Source: Rhinopithecus roxellana
Lineage: Eukaryota; Chordata; Mammalia; Primates; Cercopithecidae
Direction of reading: 5' to 3'
NCBI RefSeq assembly: GCF_007565055.1
Contig: NC_044568.1
Location: forward strand, 38,529,156-38,593,155
DNA length: 64,000 bases
Below the pieces are notes generated by a model. It worked only from the letters and a program-made list of their open reading frames with translations. It had not been told where the DNA came from and did not search any database. Positions 36,205 through 46,895 of the stretch are shown here, in pieces. Made by a program: the position numbers and the translations under genes. Within the stretch, counting starts at the first letter, position 1; every line of letters starts with the position of its first letter.

Positions 36205-36272
36205 TATAAATATATGTATGTATATATGTATTATATATATGTGTGTGTGTATAGATAATTATATATAATTAG
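36205..36272. repeat. TA/TG microsatellite
   Basis: tatatg, tatata and a (TG)n block beside the old Alu. Confidence 0.9.
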
Positions 36273-37150
36273 AAAAGGACAAAACAATGTCAGATTACTT
36301 TGTTTTTGTGCAAATCATTTCATTAAGTTTCATATCAGGAGAATTTCAGAGGTAAATTTTTCCCTTTGGCATTAGTTTAGAATGTATGAACTCCTCAAAA
36401 ATCAAACAAACAGGAAATAGCAGTGCTTAAACATTAATGCTAACCTCTGTATTCAAGAAAGTCAGAAAAGAGAGATTAGTATTTTTCCTTAGGTTAACCA
36501 CACGAAAGAAGTTGACAATTTCAACCCATATTCACCATTCTCACATTTCCCTAGCGGAATATTTCACATATCCTTTCCAGACAACATTTAATCATTAAAA
36601 TAAAAGTTAGAACAATACATCTGTGGCCAAAATGTTTGAGAGAAACAAAGTAATAGAGTGTCCTCTCAATGGCTAGACCTCTTAAAATGACAAAATATCC
36701 AATGACAAGCTATCGAAGAAGTTAGGAAGGAAGGAAAAGGAAAAAGAAAATTGGTTTTGGATCACCCAACCAGTAGAGAGTAAGTGTATGTCTTAGGTCA
36801 TTTTAGTAACTTGTGCAAAAAAATAAAAAATAAAAAATAAATAAATAAATTTCGAGACACAAATAACAAAGGGCATGTGTCTTGCAATGAAAATTATTTC
36901 GAGTTGTTAAAGTGAACAGTATTCAGTTAATATCTGCAGTGATTATTGGATTCTTTGATCAACTTTGACAATGAGATTTTAAAATAATTAACTTTAATAA
37001 GTTGCTTTTTCCCAGAGTGTTTTTAAGAACTCACTCATACTTTGCCTTGAAATATATATTTGATGAAAAATAAATACTTAAATAAAATAACACACACACT
37101 CATTCATCCTAGTTAGATTGCTGCTGCTGTTGTTTTTTAGATTTTTTTAA
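36273..37150. other. Unassigned DNA with short A-rich repeats
   Basis: Small simple repeats at about 36725-36750 (GGAA/AAAG) and 36820-36852 (AAATA/AAAT). No gene. Confidence 0.5.
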
Positions 37151-37154
37151 GTGA

Positions 37155-37580
37155 CCATCCAGCAAGTAAACTGGTTTTAAGTTTAGGCTTTGCAGAGAAA
37201 CTGCAAACCTACACGTTAGAGAATATCAGATGCTAAGAAAGTTTCAGACCTATTTCTATTAAAAATAATAATTTACTTGTATTTGCTCAATCAAAATGAG
37301 CTTCTTATGGAAGAAATAATCTAACAGCCAGGTGTAAATGCGCAGAAGCACAGTGCCAGGAAAAGTATCTAAGGATAGAAATGTATTGATATTGTTTTCA
37401 CAGCAGCTGGTTTAAAGCAGGCCTCTGTCTTAGCAAATATCAGGTGCTGAGAGAGTTTCAACATATATCTATTATGAAAAAATAATGATTCACTTGTATT
37501 TACTCAATCAAAATGAGCTTCTTATGGAAAAAATAATAACCAAACAGCCAGGTATAAATGTCCATAGAAACAGGAAGAGA
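37155..37580 (+). repeat. Diverged tandem duplication, period about 217 bp
   Basis: Copy 1 (about 37155-37365) and copy 2 (about 37395-37580) share 'tcaatcaaaatgagcttctt' followed by 'atgga' without mismatch; the matching base is at 37301 in copy 1 and 37518 in copy 2. They also share 'atatcag-tgct-ag-aagtttca', 'acagccaggt-taaatg' and an upstream 'ctggttt-aag'. The unit resembles no repeat family I know. Confidence 0.85.
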
Positions 37581-37925
37581 ACAGAAGACATTTTAGTGTA
37601 ATTCTGGGTCTGATGAGTAAATCCTCCCACCTCAGTGCTCACATAAAAGAGGATTTAAGACTATCCAGGAAATTTTCTAGGAATGAAAGATTTTCTAACT
37701 TCTCTTAAGAGACTTCACTCTACTTGTGGCCACTTAACATAAGTTGCTTTTGTCATGGCTGTGGCAGCCATTGTAGTATTTGAACAGAACTCCCTATTTT
37801 GCCTGATGGCCTTGACACCCTACCAAAGAGATGGGCCCTATATGTAACTCTTGGCACACAGAAGTTAGGTACTATCTGCACTATTCCATTTTTTCATCAA
37901 AAAAAAAAAACTGAATAGCCTGAAT
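37581..37925. other. Unassigned DNA
   Basis: No gene or repeat recognised. Confidence 0.5.
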
Positions 37926-37929
37926 TTAA

Positions 37930-38110
37930 TATGATGCTTAGGCACAGGATCAGAGGAAATTGGGTTTAAATTTTTCTGCTCTACTAGAAAATGGTGGAGA
38001 ATTTTCTGTATTATGCTTTCCTCAAATGTAAAATGAGAATAAAAACAGACATGCTTGATGTGGCTGGCAAATAGTGAGGGCTCAATATAGGTATAAAAAT
38101 ATAATATTTT
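37930..38110 (-). repeat. MIR SINE, reverse
   Basis: 'ggatcagaggaaattgggtt', 'tcctcaaatgtaaaatgaga', and 'ggcaaatagtgagggctcaa' are in reverse-MIR order. Confidence 0.65.
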
Positions 38111-38665
38111 TCATGTCATTCCTCTTTCAAGTCTGCCTTTTCCTTCAGAGCATCCCCTGTTGCCTGCTCCTAGTATCAAGATCTATACTGACCTTTGTTC
38201 CTTAAGCAATTTATTGTAAGGTCTCCTTAGTTCCTAATCTTTCAACAGTGCTGGAAATCTCCTTTGTTCTCTTTTTCCTCCATACTCACATACTTCTCAG
38301 GCAAGTCCACTCTGATTCTTCATGTCTTTGGGATTAGGAAAAAAAAAAAAAAAACAAAAACGTAATACTGTGAGGAAAGTTGATTTCATATTTATTTCCT
38401 GTATACACACACACATACACACACACAGAGAAGACTTTATTGAATGTACCTAAAGGGTAAATCTTACTTCTCTATGTGATATATAACTTGGTCATAATTG
38501 ACTTGCGAATTCTAGGTATAATGTGTTAATTTCATGGGGTAAGTTACTAGGCAACTTTAATGGTTTTTAAAGTGTGATATAAACAAAAAAATAAGTATTT
38601 TCAAATAAACATTTATTATTAAATATGTTCAATTTGCAGTTAGAATAAAGAGCTTTGTTTCTTGA
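38111..38665. other. Unassigned, with short A-run and CA repeat
   Basis: A-run 38339-38354 and an imperfect CA repeat 38404-38428. A CT-rich stretch at 38120-38330 could be old L2 but is not convincing. Confidence 0.45.
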
Positions 38666-38669
38666 TAAT

Positions 38670-39185
38670 GCATCAGTTAGTACGCAGGCAGCAAACAGAA
38701 GGTACATTCCAATTTTTTAACTTGAAAAGAATTTAATAAAGGGTTTACAAAATGCTGTGAGCAGAATGTAAGGGCATAAAGGGACAGTGCTAGGGATCTA
38801 TAGGGATTAGTAAGGAGGGAGATGCTTCATTTTCATCATCAGTCTTGAAGATCTAAAGGGTGAAAGACGGGATGTGTTCTACAGCAGAGAATGACACAGT
38901 AGATGGGAGGAGATTTTGTAAGTGCAACTATAAACTTTGTTTTGAGAAACAACAGATACAAGTGTACACCAGAAAAAATAGAGCTAAAGAAATAAATACT
39001 TGACCTCTGTTCCCTCCCTTCTATCTCCAGGCAGTGTGCTTTTTGGCTAAACCCAAACAGAAGGAAGAGATCAAGAGACCCTCTATTAGGGACGGATGGA
39101 GAGTATATCTAGGGGAACAAATGGAGGATAATGAGCACAATTTGGTTTTAATAGTCATCGAAAATACTTCATTCAGAATAAATAT
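38670..39185. mobile_element. Possible ancient LTR-like repeat
   Basis: 'aagaatttaataaagggttt' followed by 'acaaaatgctgtgagcagaatg', then 'gggacagtgctagggatcta', 'tctatctccaggcagtgtgc', 'ggctaaacccaaacagaagg' and 'acaaatggaggataatgagc' recall a diffuse, frequent primate repeat, probably an LTR. I cannot name the family or its orientation. Confidence 0.4.
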
Positions 39186-39828
39186 ATTAAACACATTAGG
39201 TTAAAACTTTAAATGAATAGTTAAACCCAGTGCCACCTTAAGTTGATAAGAAAAAAAATGTAATCCCTTCATTGAATGATGTTACATTTGACTATAATTA
39301 GCAATGAAAATAAAATGCCAGTTCATTGAATACATTAGGAAGGAAATTTAAAAATAATAATTGGAATATGTTAAACATTAAATGTAATTATGAAAATGCA
39401 CTTGTATCTTTTAAAAATTGTATGTTAAAGAAGTTTAATATGTGAACACACATAGTAGGACAATACATTGATAATAACTTTTCCAAATAACAGGGATTTG
39501 CAAATAATAGGCAGTGTAGGTTATTTTGTTATTTAGTGGGGTTATAGAATATATTTTAAAAAGAGACTATTCTGTGGTTGTAAGTGACACAATCCTAATC
39601 AACTCCATCTTATATATCATTTATATTGGCTTCTTTATATTGCTAGACAGGTGGACAGGTGTAGAAGTTTGAACAAATCCTTAATGTATTAAACTAGGAA
39701 AGTATTAATTTATTCTTTAACAAATTTAGAACCCAGATTGATATCACTCTGGGTTCAAATAATGAGGTATTTATATAAAACTTCAGTTTCTAGAGACTCT
39801 AGTTCAAATTGCTTTTAGAAAATGAAAA
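39186..39828. other. Unassigned AT-rich DNA
   Basis: No gene or repeat recognised up to the L1 junction at about 39829. Confidence 0.5.
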
Positions 39829-42040
39829 TTTTTGCATATTGATTTTGTATCCTGAGGCTTTGCTGAAGTTGCTTATCAGCTTAAGGAGATTTTGGGCTGA
39901 GATGATGGGGTTTTCTAAATATACAATCATGTCATTTGCAAACTGACAATTTGACTTCCTCTTTTCTGAATTGAATACCCTTTATTTCTTTCTCCTGCCT
40001 GATTGCCCTGGCCAGAATTTCCAACACTATGTTGAATAAGAGTGGTGAGAGAGGACATCTCTGTCTTGTGCCAGTTTTCAAAGGGAAAGTTTCCATTTTT
40101 TGCCCATTCCATTCAGTATGATATTGGCTGTGGGTTTCTCACAAATAGTTCTTATTATTTTGAGATATGTCCCATCAATACCTAGTTTATTGAGAGTTTT
40201 TAGCATGAAGTGCTGCTGAATTTTGTCAAAGGCCTTTTCTGCATCTATTGAGATAATCATGTGGTTTTTGTCTTTGGCTCTGTTTATATACTGGATTACA
40301 TTTATTGATTTGCGTATGTTGAACCAGGCTTGCATCCCAGGGATGAAGCCCACTTGATCATGGTGGATAAGCTTTTTGATGTGCAGCTGGATTCAGTTTG
40401 CCAGTATTTTATTGAGGATTTTTGCATTGATGTTCCTCAGGGATATTGGTCTAAAATTCTCTTTTTTTGTTGTGTCTCTGCCAGGCTTTGGTATCAGGAT
40501 GATGCTGACCTCATAAAATGAGTTAGGGAGGATTCCCTCTTTTTCTATTGATTGGAATAGTTCCAGAAGGATTGGTACCAGCTCCTCCTTGTACTTCTGG
40601 TAGAATTAGGCTGTGAATCCATCTGGTCCTGGACTTTTTTTGGTCGGTAGGCTATTAATTATTGCCTCAATTTCAGAGACTGTTATTGGTCTATTCAGGG
40701 ATTCAAATTCTTCCTGGTTTAGTCTTGGGAGGGTGCATGTGTCCAGGAATTTATCCATTTCTTCTAGGTTTTCTAGTTTATTTGCACAGAGGTGTTTATA
40801 GCATTCTCTGATGGTAGTTTGTATTTTTGTGGAATTGGTGGTGATATCCCTTTTATCATTTTTTATTGCATCTATTTGATTCTTCTCTCTTTTCTTCTTT
40901 ATTAGTCTTGCTAGCTGTCTATCAACTTTGTTGATCTTTTCAACAAACCAGCTCCTGGATTCATTGATTTTTTTGAAAGGTTTTTTGAGTCTCTATCTCC
41001 TTTAGTTCTGCTCTGAGCTTAGTTATTTCTTGCCTTCTGCTAGCTTTCGAATGTGTTTGCTCTTAATTCTCTAGTTCTTTTAATTGTGATGTTAGGGTAT
41101 CAATTTTAGATCTTTCCTGCTTTCTCTTGTGGGCACTTAGTGCTATAAATTTCCCACTACACACTGCTTTAAATATGTCCCAGAGATTCTGGTATGTTGG
41201 GTCTTTGTTCTCATTGGTTTCAAAGAACATCTTTATTTCTGCCTTCATTTTGTTATGTACCCAGTAGTCATTCAGGAGCAGGTTGTTCAGTTTTCATGTA
41301 GTTGAGCGGTTTTGAGTGAGTTTCTTAATCCTGGGTTCTAATTTGATTGTACTGTGCTCTGAGAGACAGTTTGTTATAATTTCTGTTCTTGTACATTTGC
41401 TGAGGAGTGCTTTACTTCCAATTATGTGGTCAATTTTGGAATAAGTGTGACGTGGTGCTGAGAAGAATGTATATTCTGTTGATTTGGGGTGGAGAGTTCT
41501 GTAGATGTCTATTAGGTCTACTTGGTGCAGAGCTGAGTTCAAGTCCTGGATACCCTTGTTAACTTTCTGTCTCGATCTGTCTAATGTTGACAGTGGGGTG
41601 TTAAAATCTCCCATTATTATTGTATGGGAGTCTAAGTCTCTTTGTAAGTCTCTAAGGACTTTCTTTATGAATCTGGGTGCTCCTGTATTGGGTGCATATA
41701 TATTTAGGATAGTTAGCTCTTCTTGTTGAATTGATCCCTTTACCATTACGTAATGGCCTTCTTTGTCTCTTTTGATCTTTGTTGGTTTAAAGTCTGTTTT
41801 ATCAGAGACTAGGATTGCAACCCTTGTCTTTTTTTGTTTTCCATTTGCTTTTTAGATCTTCCTTCATCCCTTTATTTTGAGCCTATGTGTGTCCCTGCAT
41901 GTGAGATAGGTCTCCTGAATACAGCACACTGATGGGTCTTGACTCTTTATCCAATTTGTCAGTCTGTGTCTTTTAATTGGAGCATTTAGCTCATTTACAT
42001 TTAAGGTTAACATTGTTATGTGTGAACTTGATCCTGTCAC
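39829..42040 (-). pseudogene. L1 ORF2 remnant: endonuclease and partial reverse transcriptase
   Basis: ORF2 encodes the endonuclease/reverse transcriptase that nicks target DNA and copies L1 RNA onto it. The family start ATG is GTG here (42038-42040). A 150-codon open stretch at 41294-41746 covers the endonuclease C-terminal half and keeps 'MGDFNTPLS', with the catalytic Asp/Asn pair, and 'SKIDHI', with the catalytic Ser and His. The 91-codon stretch at 40078-40353 holds reverse transcriptase residues such as 'DAEKAFDKIQQ'. At the catalytic FADD box (about 39930) the bases read F-A-N-D, so one metal-binding Asp is lost. The thumb and Cys-rich C-terminus are absent. Several frameshifts separate these pieces. 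Confidence 0.92.
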
Positions 42041-42049
42041 TATGATGTT

Positions 42050-43066
42050 AGCTGGTTATTTTGTTTGTGAGTTGATGCAGTTCCTTCCTAGTATCGATGG
42101 TCTTTAAAATTTGGCATGTTTTTGCAGTGGCTGATACTGGTTGTTCCTTTCCATGTTTAGTGCTTCCTTCAGGAGCTCTAGTAGGGCAGTCCTGGTGGTG
42201 ACAAAATCTCTCAGCATTTGCTTGTCTGTAAAGGATTTTATTTCTCCTTCACTTATGAAACTTAGTTTGGCTGCATATGAAATTCTGGGCTGAAAATTAT
42301 TTTTGAATATTGGCCCCCACTCTGCTGTTAGTCTGATGGGCTTCCCGTTGTGGGTAACCTGATCTTTCTCTCTGGCTTAACATTTTTTCCTTCATTTCAA
42401 CTTTGGTGAATCTGACTATTATGTCTTGGAGTTGCTCTTCTCAAGGAGTATCTTTGTGGCATTCTCTGTATTTCCTGAATTTGAATGTTGGCCTGCCTTG
42501 CTAGGTTGGGGGAGTTCTCCTGGATGATATCCTGCAGAGTGTTTTCCAACTTGGTTCCATTCTGCCCATCACTTTCAGGTACACCAGTTAGACGTAGATT
42601 TGGTCTTTTCACATAGTCCCATATTTCTTGGAGGCTTTGTTCATTTCTTGTTACTCTTTTTTCTCTAATCTTCTCTTCTCAATTCGTTTCACTCATTTGA
42701 TCTTCAATCACTGATACCCTTTCTTCCAGTTGATCAAATCAGCTACTGAAGCTTGTGCCTTTGTCATGTAGTTCTCGTGCCATGGTTTTCAGCTCCATCT
42801 GGTCGTTTAAGAACTTCTCTACACTGGTTATTCTAGTTAGCCATTCGTCTAATCTTTTTTAAAGGTTTTTAGCTTCTTTGTAATGGGTTCAAACTTCCTC
42901 CTTTAGCTCGGAGAAGTTTGATCATCTGAAGCCTTCTCTCAACTTGTCAAAGTCATTCTCCGCCCAGCTTTGTTCTGTTGCTGTCAAGGAGCTGTGTTCC
43001 TTTGGAGTGGGAGAGGCATTCTGATTTTTAGAATTTTCAGCTTTTCTGCTCTGCTTTTTCCCCATC
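42050..43066 (-). pseudogene. L1 ORF1 remnant (RNA-binding chaperone)
   Basis: ORF1 makes the trimeric RNA-binding protein that packages L1 RNA. The expected start context is present on the minus strand at 43066 (ATGGGGAAAAAGCAGAGC). The longest open part, 42397-42612 (71 codons), contains 'MKRPNLRLTGVPES' and 'NGTKLENTLQDIIQENSPNL', typical of the RRM region. Frameshifts on both sides break the reading frame; the coiled-coil part upstream is only recognisable as DNA. Confidence 0.88.
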
Positions 43067-43320
43067 TTTGTGGTTTTATCTACTTTTTGTCTTTGATAAT
43101 GGTGACCTACAGATGGGGTTTTGGTGTGGATGCCCTTTCTGTTGGTTAGGATTCCTTCTAACAGTCGGGACCCTCAGCTGTAGGTCTGTTGGAGTTTGCT
43201 GGGGGTCCACTCCAGACCCTATTTGCCTGAGTATCACCAGTGGAGGCTGCAGAACAGCGAATATTGCTGAACAGCAAATGTTTCTGCCTGATCCTAACTC
43301 TGGAAGCTTCGTTTTCCTAG
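43067..43320 (-). promoter_or_regulatory. Partial L1 5' UTR (3' portion only)
   Basis: Plus-strand motifs 'gttggagtttgctgggggtc', 'cactccagaccctatttgcc' and 'tctggaagcttcgttttcct' are the reversed late L1 5' UTR. The outer 5' UTR, which carries the start of the sense promoter, is missing, so sense transcription from its own promoter is unlikely. A short internal repeat has duplicated 'gaatattgctgaacagcaaa'. Confidence 0.85.
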
Positions 43321-43555
43321 AAATATTGTGTTCTTAGCACAATATTGTACTGCTTTTGTATATGACTAAATGAATGCATAATGAGGTCATTAATATCAAA
43401 TAAAGAAATGACTTGTGGTCTTCAGCATGAATAAAACTTTGTTGAGTAACAGCAATTTATTATATTCATTGATTTCTTAAGGTGACTGACAGAGTTGAAT
43501 TTAAGTGGTAAATATTGTGAAAGAAAGAGTATGCATTTATTTCTGGTTAAATGTG
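43321..43555. other. Unassigned DNA
   Basis: No gene or repeat recognised immediately beyond the L1 5' junction. Confidence 0.5.
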
Positions 43556-43559
43556 GTTA

Positions 43560-43770
43560 GGAACCATTTATTTATTTAGTACCATTGTGCACGAAGCATT
43601 TTGCATATGCTATTACTAGATTTTACCATACTTTCGTTGCAAACCATTCTCTGATTTTTTAGATGAGAGACTGCGATATAGAGATACAGAATAACTTGCC
43701 TCAAACCACACAGCTTGATGGAGAAAGAGTTCTAGTCCAACTTTCACTGATTCCATAGCCCTTGAGCAAC
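43560..43770 (+). repeat. MIR SINE
   Basis: 'ttagatgagagactgcgata', 'cagaataacttgcctcaaac', then 'cacacagcttgatggagaaa' and 'tagtccaactttcactgatt' are in MIR order. Confidence 0.75.
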
Positions 43771-44755
43771 CCCTTCTAAGATACACTAGAACTAATATAC
43801 TGGGAGTGTGGTGCCTGGGCAGAGACAGGTGAGCCAGGGAAAAACAATTTGTATGTCTCCTTGGGAAATGATCAAAGTACTCAGGTACAGGGCAGGACTT
43901 GAACTTCGCAGGTGACCACCACGTATTAAGTTGGCTCTTTTAGACTTGGTGGTGCAGATACAGTATCAACAATAGAAATCAAATTCATTTTTAAAGTTAC
44001 TGAAAGCTTCCAAAGTTCAATGCAAAAGTTCTGTTATTTGGCTTCAAGGTCAGTAATCCACAGAACAGGCCTGTCTCCCTAGCTCCTGCTCACTATTTTT
44101 CTACCTTACTCACTGTTCTTAAAGAAAGGAAGTGATTATTTTGTGAAGATCTAAAAGTTATTTTTTTCATTCAGTGTCCTAAAATCTAAATAATTCTTAC
44201 AAATGTTTAGAAATATTTTATCCTTAGATATGAGATCTGGAAAACTGTGTTTGTCCTTCTGCAGTGAAACAAATGATAAAAAAGAATAAATATTTATAAA
44301 AAGTTAAAGAGAACCATTTCACTTTCTTAATAAAGATTTAAAAAGTGCATAATGTTTGACAAATTGTCCAACATTTTATTTAAAGTCTAAAGTGCCTTTG
44401 TAGAGTACCGATTCACTTCCTCAGTGAGTGGGCTTCAGGGAAAACCATATCAGGGGTTCCCTTCATCAACTGCAATTTTGATTCCCATTCCAGTTATGAT
44501 GATCTTGTTTCTTTGTGTCCTTTCTCTATCAATATATAAGCAGATTTCTTGTTTGTGTGTTCTATAATTCAAGGTACCAGGAGCAAGAATATTTCAGAGT
44601 CCTATACTAGGTGCTCCCAAGAGGGATGAAAACCTAAATCCCACTCTGAAAAAAAAAGTTATTTAAGAGTGATAATGTCACACTTATATATAGCTAATGG
44701 ATGGGACACATCAAATAGCAGTAAATAGTAGTCATAGTTGTAATGTAATGGTAGA
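43771..44755. other. Unassigned DNA
   Basis: No gene or repeat recognised. Confidence 0.5.
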
Positions 44756-44759
44756 CTAT

Positions 44760-44853
44760 ATTGGTAGTAGTGATGACCAATATTTGCTAAGTGCTTACAC
44801 TGTGATTTTAAATGCTTACATGTATTTAATGCTTTGCCTATGAGGAGAATAGT
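44760..44853 (+). repeat. MIR SINE, left half (split)
   Basis: 'tgctaagtgcttacactgtg' to 'ctatgaggagaatag' is the MIR 5' half. It stops where the next element begins and resumes at 45286. Confidence 0.65.
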
Positions 44854-44858
44854 TCCTT

Positions 44859-45285
44859 TGTGGTAGCCAAGACAATGTGTCTCACAGACTTCCAATTGCA
44901 GACAGCTCCAAATGCTGCAATTTGAAATTCATCACACCTTTGTGCCAGGGCCATACCTTCTATGAACTGCTCACTACAAATGACTGTGTGCATTAGGAAT
45001 ACTAAGTCAGCCTTTTTCCTGGAAGACACAGAACTCCTCTGATGAGCAGCTTCAGCTTGAGGACTCCCTCATGGCTTTGCTGAACTTTTCTTGGACTGCA
45101 TGGCCATCTATAATGCTTCTACCCCACCTCATCTCTCTATCTTTCATGTCTGCATCATATCTGAGGTCTCCCAGTCTTTTCTGCCTTCTTTTCTATTTTT
45201 TGTCTGATAGGCATTTTCTATAATATAATCCTTTTCCATTTAATCCTGGCTTGGGTTATGCTTTTCAAAAGACCTGGACTCACAC
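44859..45285 (+). mobile_element. LTR-like insertion within a MIR
   Basis: About 427 bp starting 'tgtggtagcc' and ending 'ggactcacaca', giving TG...CA ends. It contains 'cctctgatgagcagcttcag', 'ttggactgcatggccatcta' and, near its end, 'ataatccttttccatttaat', which looks like a decayed poly(A) signal followed by a U5-like end. It splits a MIR cleanly. Family not named; no target duplication is visible now. Minus frames of 78 and 63 codons here are chance. Confidence 0.55.
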
Positions 45286-45425
45286 ATTATTATTCTTATT
45301 TTATTAGAGTCAGCGAGAACCTGTGGTTCAATAATGCCTGCCTAAGGCCACATATTCATTAAGCTACTGGCATGGTATTTACTGTTAGACTTCTGATTTC
45401 AGAACGTATGTTAGTAACCACTACA
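45286..45425 (+). repeat. MIR SINE, right half (split)
   Basis: 'tattattcttattttattag', 'gcctgcctaaggccacatat', then 'gttagacttctgatttcaga'. Continues the MIR interrupted at 44853. Confidence 0.65.
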
Positions 45426-46101
45426 CAGATTGGGGAAGTTACAGTTGGAAGGGAAGCAAACAGAAGAACTACTCAAATGCTGGTGTCAGCTACTCAGTAG
45501 CTACATCAGAACTAGAGGGGAATTCTGTGCTTTATAAGCCAAAAAAAAAAAAAAAAAAATGGAAAAGAAAAATGTGGCATGGGCCTTTTATTCTGCAATG
45601 TCTGTTTCCAATACTGATACTTACTGGAGATCCATGTCCCTGCAGGTAGATCCTTGAATTTTTTTATTTGCCGATTTCTACTATGAATCCTGCATCTATT
45701 CATATTCCCTTACTTGTTTATCCTTTCCTCGGGGTTTATACACTGAAAATTATTGAAACAGAGTGAATGCTTTGTTCTAGGAATGATAAAGCGTTTACTA
45801 TATAGCAAACTACTAAATTAATGTTTGGTGAGTCTAGCAAGCTATCTTTGCTTCATGCCACCAAAAGATTTGTATTGTGTATGGTGGACCTAGCTGAGAG
45901 AGTCTGTAGGTGGGGAGTACCACAAGTAGAATCTTTTGAGCAGCCATTTGCCACGAGCCTTATAGTGTTTTCTATGTAGTTCATCTAAGTTCATAAGCTT
46001 AACCTTATTGTGGAATGAGTCAAATGAGAATGTGCCCACCTTGCTTACTCTTTAACTATTCCCAGATCATTGAATTTTCACCAGTTTTACCAGGAGAGGA
46101 A
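45426..46101. other. Unassigned DNA with an A19 run
   Basis: A-run 45541-45559. No gene or repeat family recognised. Confidence 0.5.
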
Positions 46102-46401
46102 CTTCCTTCCTTCCTTTCTTCCTTCCTTCTTTCCTTCCTTCCTTCCTTCCTTTCTTCCTTCCTTTTCCTTCCTTCCTCCCTCCTTCTCTCCCTTCCTTCC
46201 TTCCTTCCTTCCTTCCTTCCTTCCTTCCTTCCTTCCTTCCTTCCTTCTTTCCTTCCTTCCTTCCTTTCTTCCTTCCTTTTCCTTCCTTCCTCCCTCCCTC
46301 CCTCCCTCCCTCCTTCCTTCCTTCCTTCCTTCCTTCCTTCCTTCCTTCCTTCCTTCCTTCCTTCCTTCCTTCCTTCCTTCCTCTCTTCCCCTCTCCCTTC
46401 C
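46102..46401. repeat. 300-nt pure pyrimidine TTCC microsatellite with 114-bp internal repeat
   Basis: No purine interrupts the plus strand for 300 nt. Most of it is TTCC. An irregular block 'tttcttccttccttttcctt' begins at 46151 and again at 46265, giving a 114-bp higher-order period. The 115-157 codon frames across it are Ser/Phe/Leu/Pro or Glu/Gly/Arg/Lys repeats and not genes. Confidence 0.97.
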
Positions 46402-46460
46402 ACCCTCCCTCCCTCAGTCTCTCTCTCTGTCTGTGTCTATCTATATATGTATCTGGGTGT
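46402..46460. repeat. CCCT/CT/GTCT simple repeat
   Basis: Degenerate continuation of the pyrimidine tract: CCCT units, CT units, then tgtc/tatc units. Confidence 0.85.
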
Positions 46461-46831
46461 ATATCCCTCTTTTTTAAATTTGTCTTGATTTTACCTGTAG
46501 TGTCTTTCCCTTTTATTTCTCAGACTTAAAGTGTTTTTCCATTTTCCAAATCAAGAGTTCACTGAAGTTTTTTCCACAATGACAGTCTTTTCATCCCATT
46601 CACTCTCATATGCTCCAAATTTCTCTATAATAGCAATGCATATTACAGTTCTGTACACCGGCGTGAGATATACAGTGACCAAAGTATCTCAGAGTCACTG
46701 ATAATTTAGCATTTTAACATACAATGGATTTTAAATAATATTTCTTAGGGGTTTGCTAGTTTTCTGAACTCTAAAAATACCCACATTTTTTCTCATAACT
46801 TTTCAGGTTCTCCATGTTAACAAGGCAAAAT
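46461..46831. other. Unassigned DNA
   Basis: No gene or repeat recognised. Confidence 0.5.
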
Positions 46832-46895
46832 AAAAAGAAGGAGGAGGAGAAGGAGGAGGAGGAGGAGGAGGAGGAGGAGGAGGAGGAGGAGGAGG
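46832..46895 (+). repeat. GGA purine microsatellite
   Basis: 64 nt of purines, mainly (GGA)n with one GAA interruption. The minus-strand frame at 46803-47090 reads it as polyproline and is not a gene. Confidence 0.97.

Larger units (their letters stand above)
39829..43320 (-). mobile_element. L1PA-type LINE-1, 3'-truncated, minus strand
   Basis: About 3.5 kb of primate L1 read in reverse: 5' UTR part (about 43067-43320), ORF1 (about 42050-43066) and ORF2 from its start (about 42040) to within the reverse transcriptase (about 39829). The C-terminal third of ORF2, the 3' UTR and the poly(A) tail are missing. That is unusual, since L1 copies normally lose the 5' end. The 5' end is also cut within the 5' UTR. 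Both ORFs carry frameshifts and stops, so the copy is dead. No target duplication was seen. Confidence 0.95.

Noticed and set aside
46015..46488. Open frames of 157, 135 and 115 codons on both strands
   Set aside because: They translate the TTCC/GGAA microsatellite into low-complexity repeats. Being open in several frames at once is a property of the repeat.
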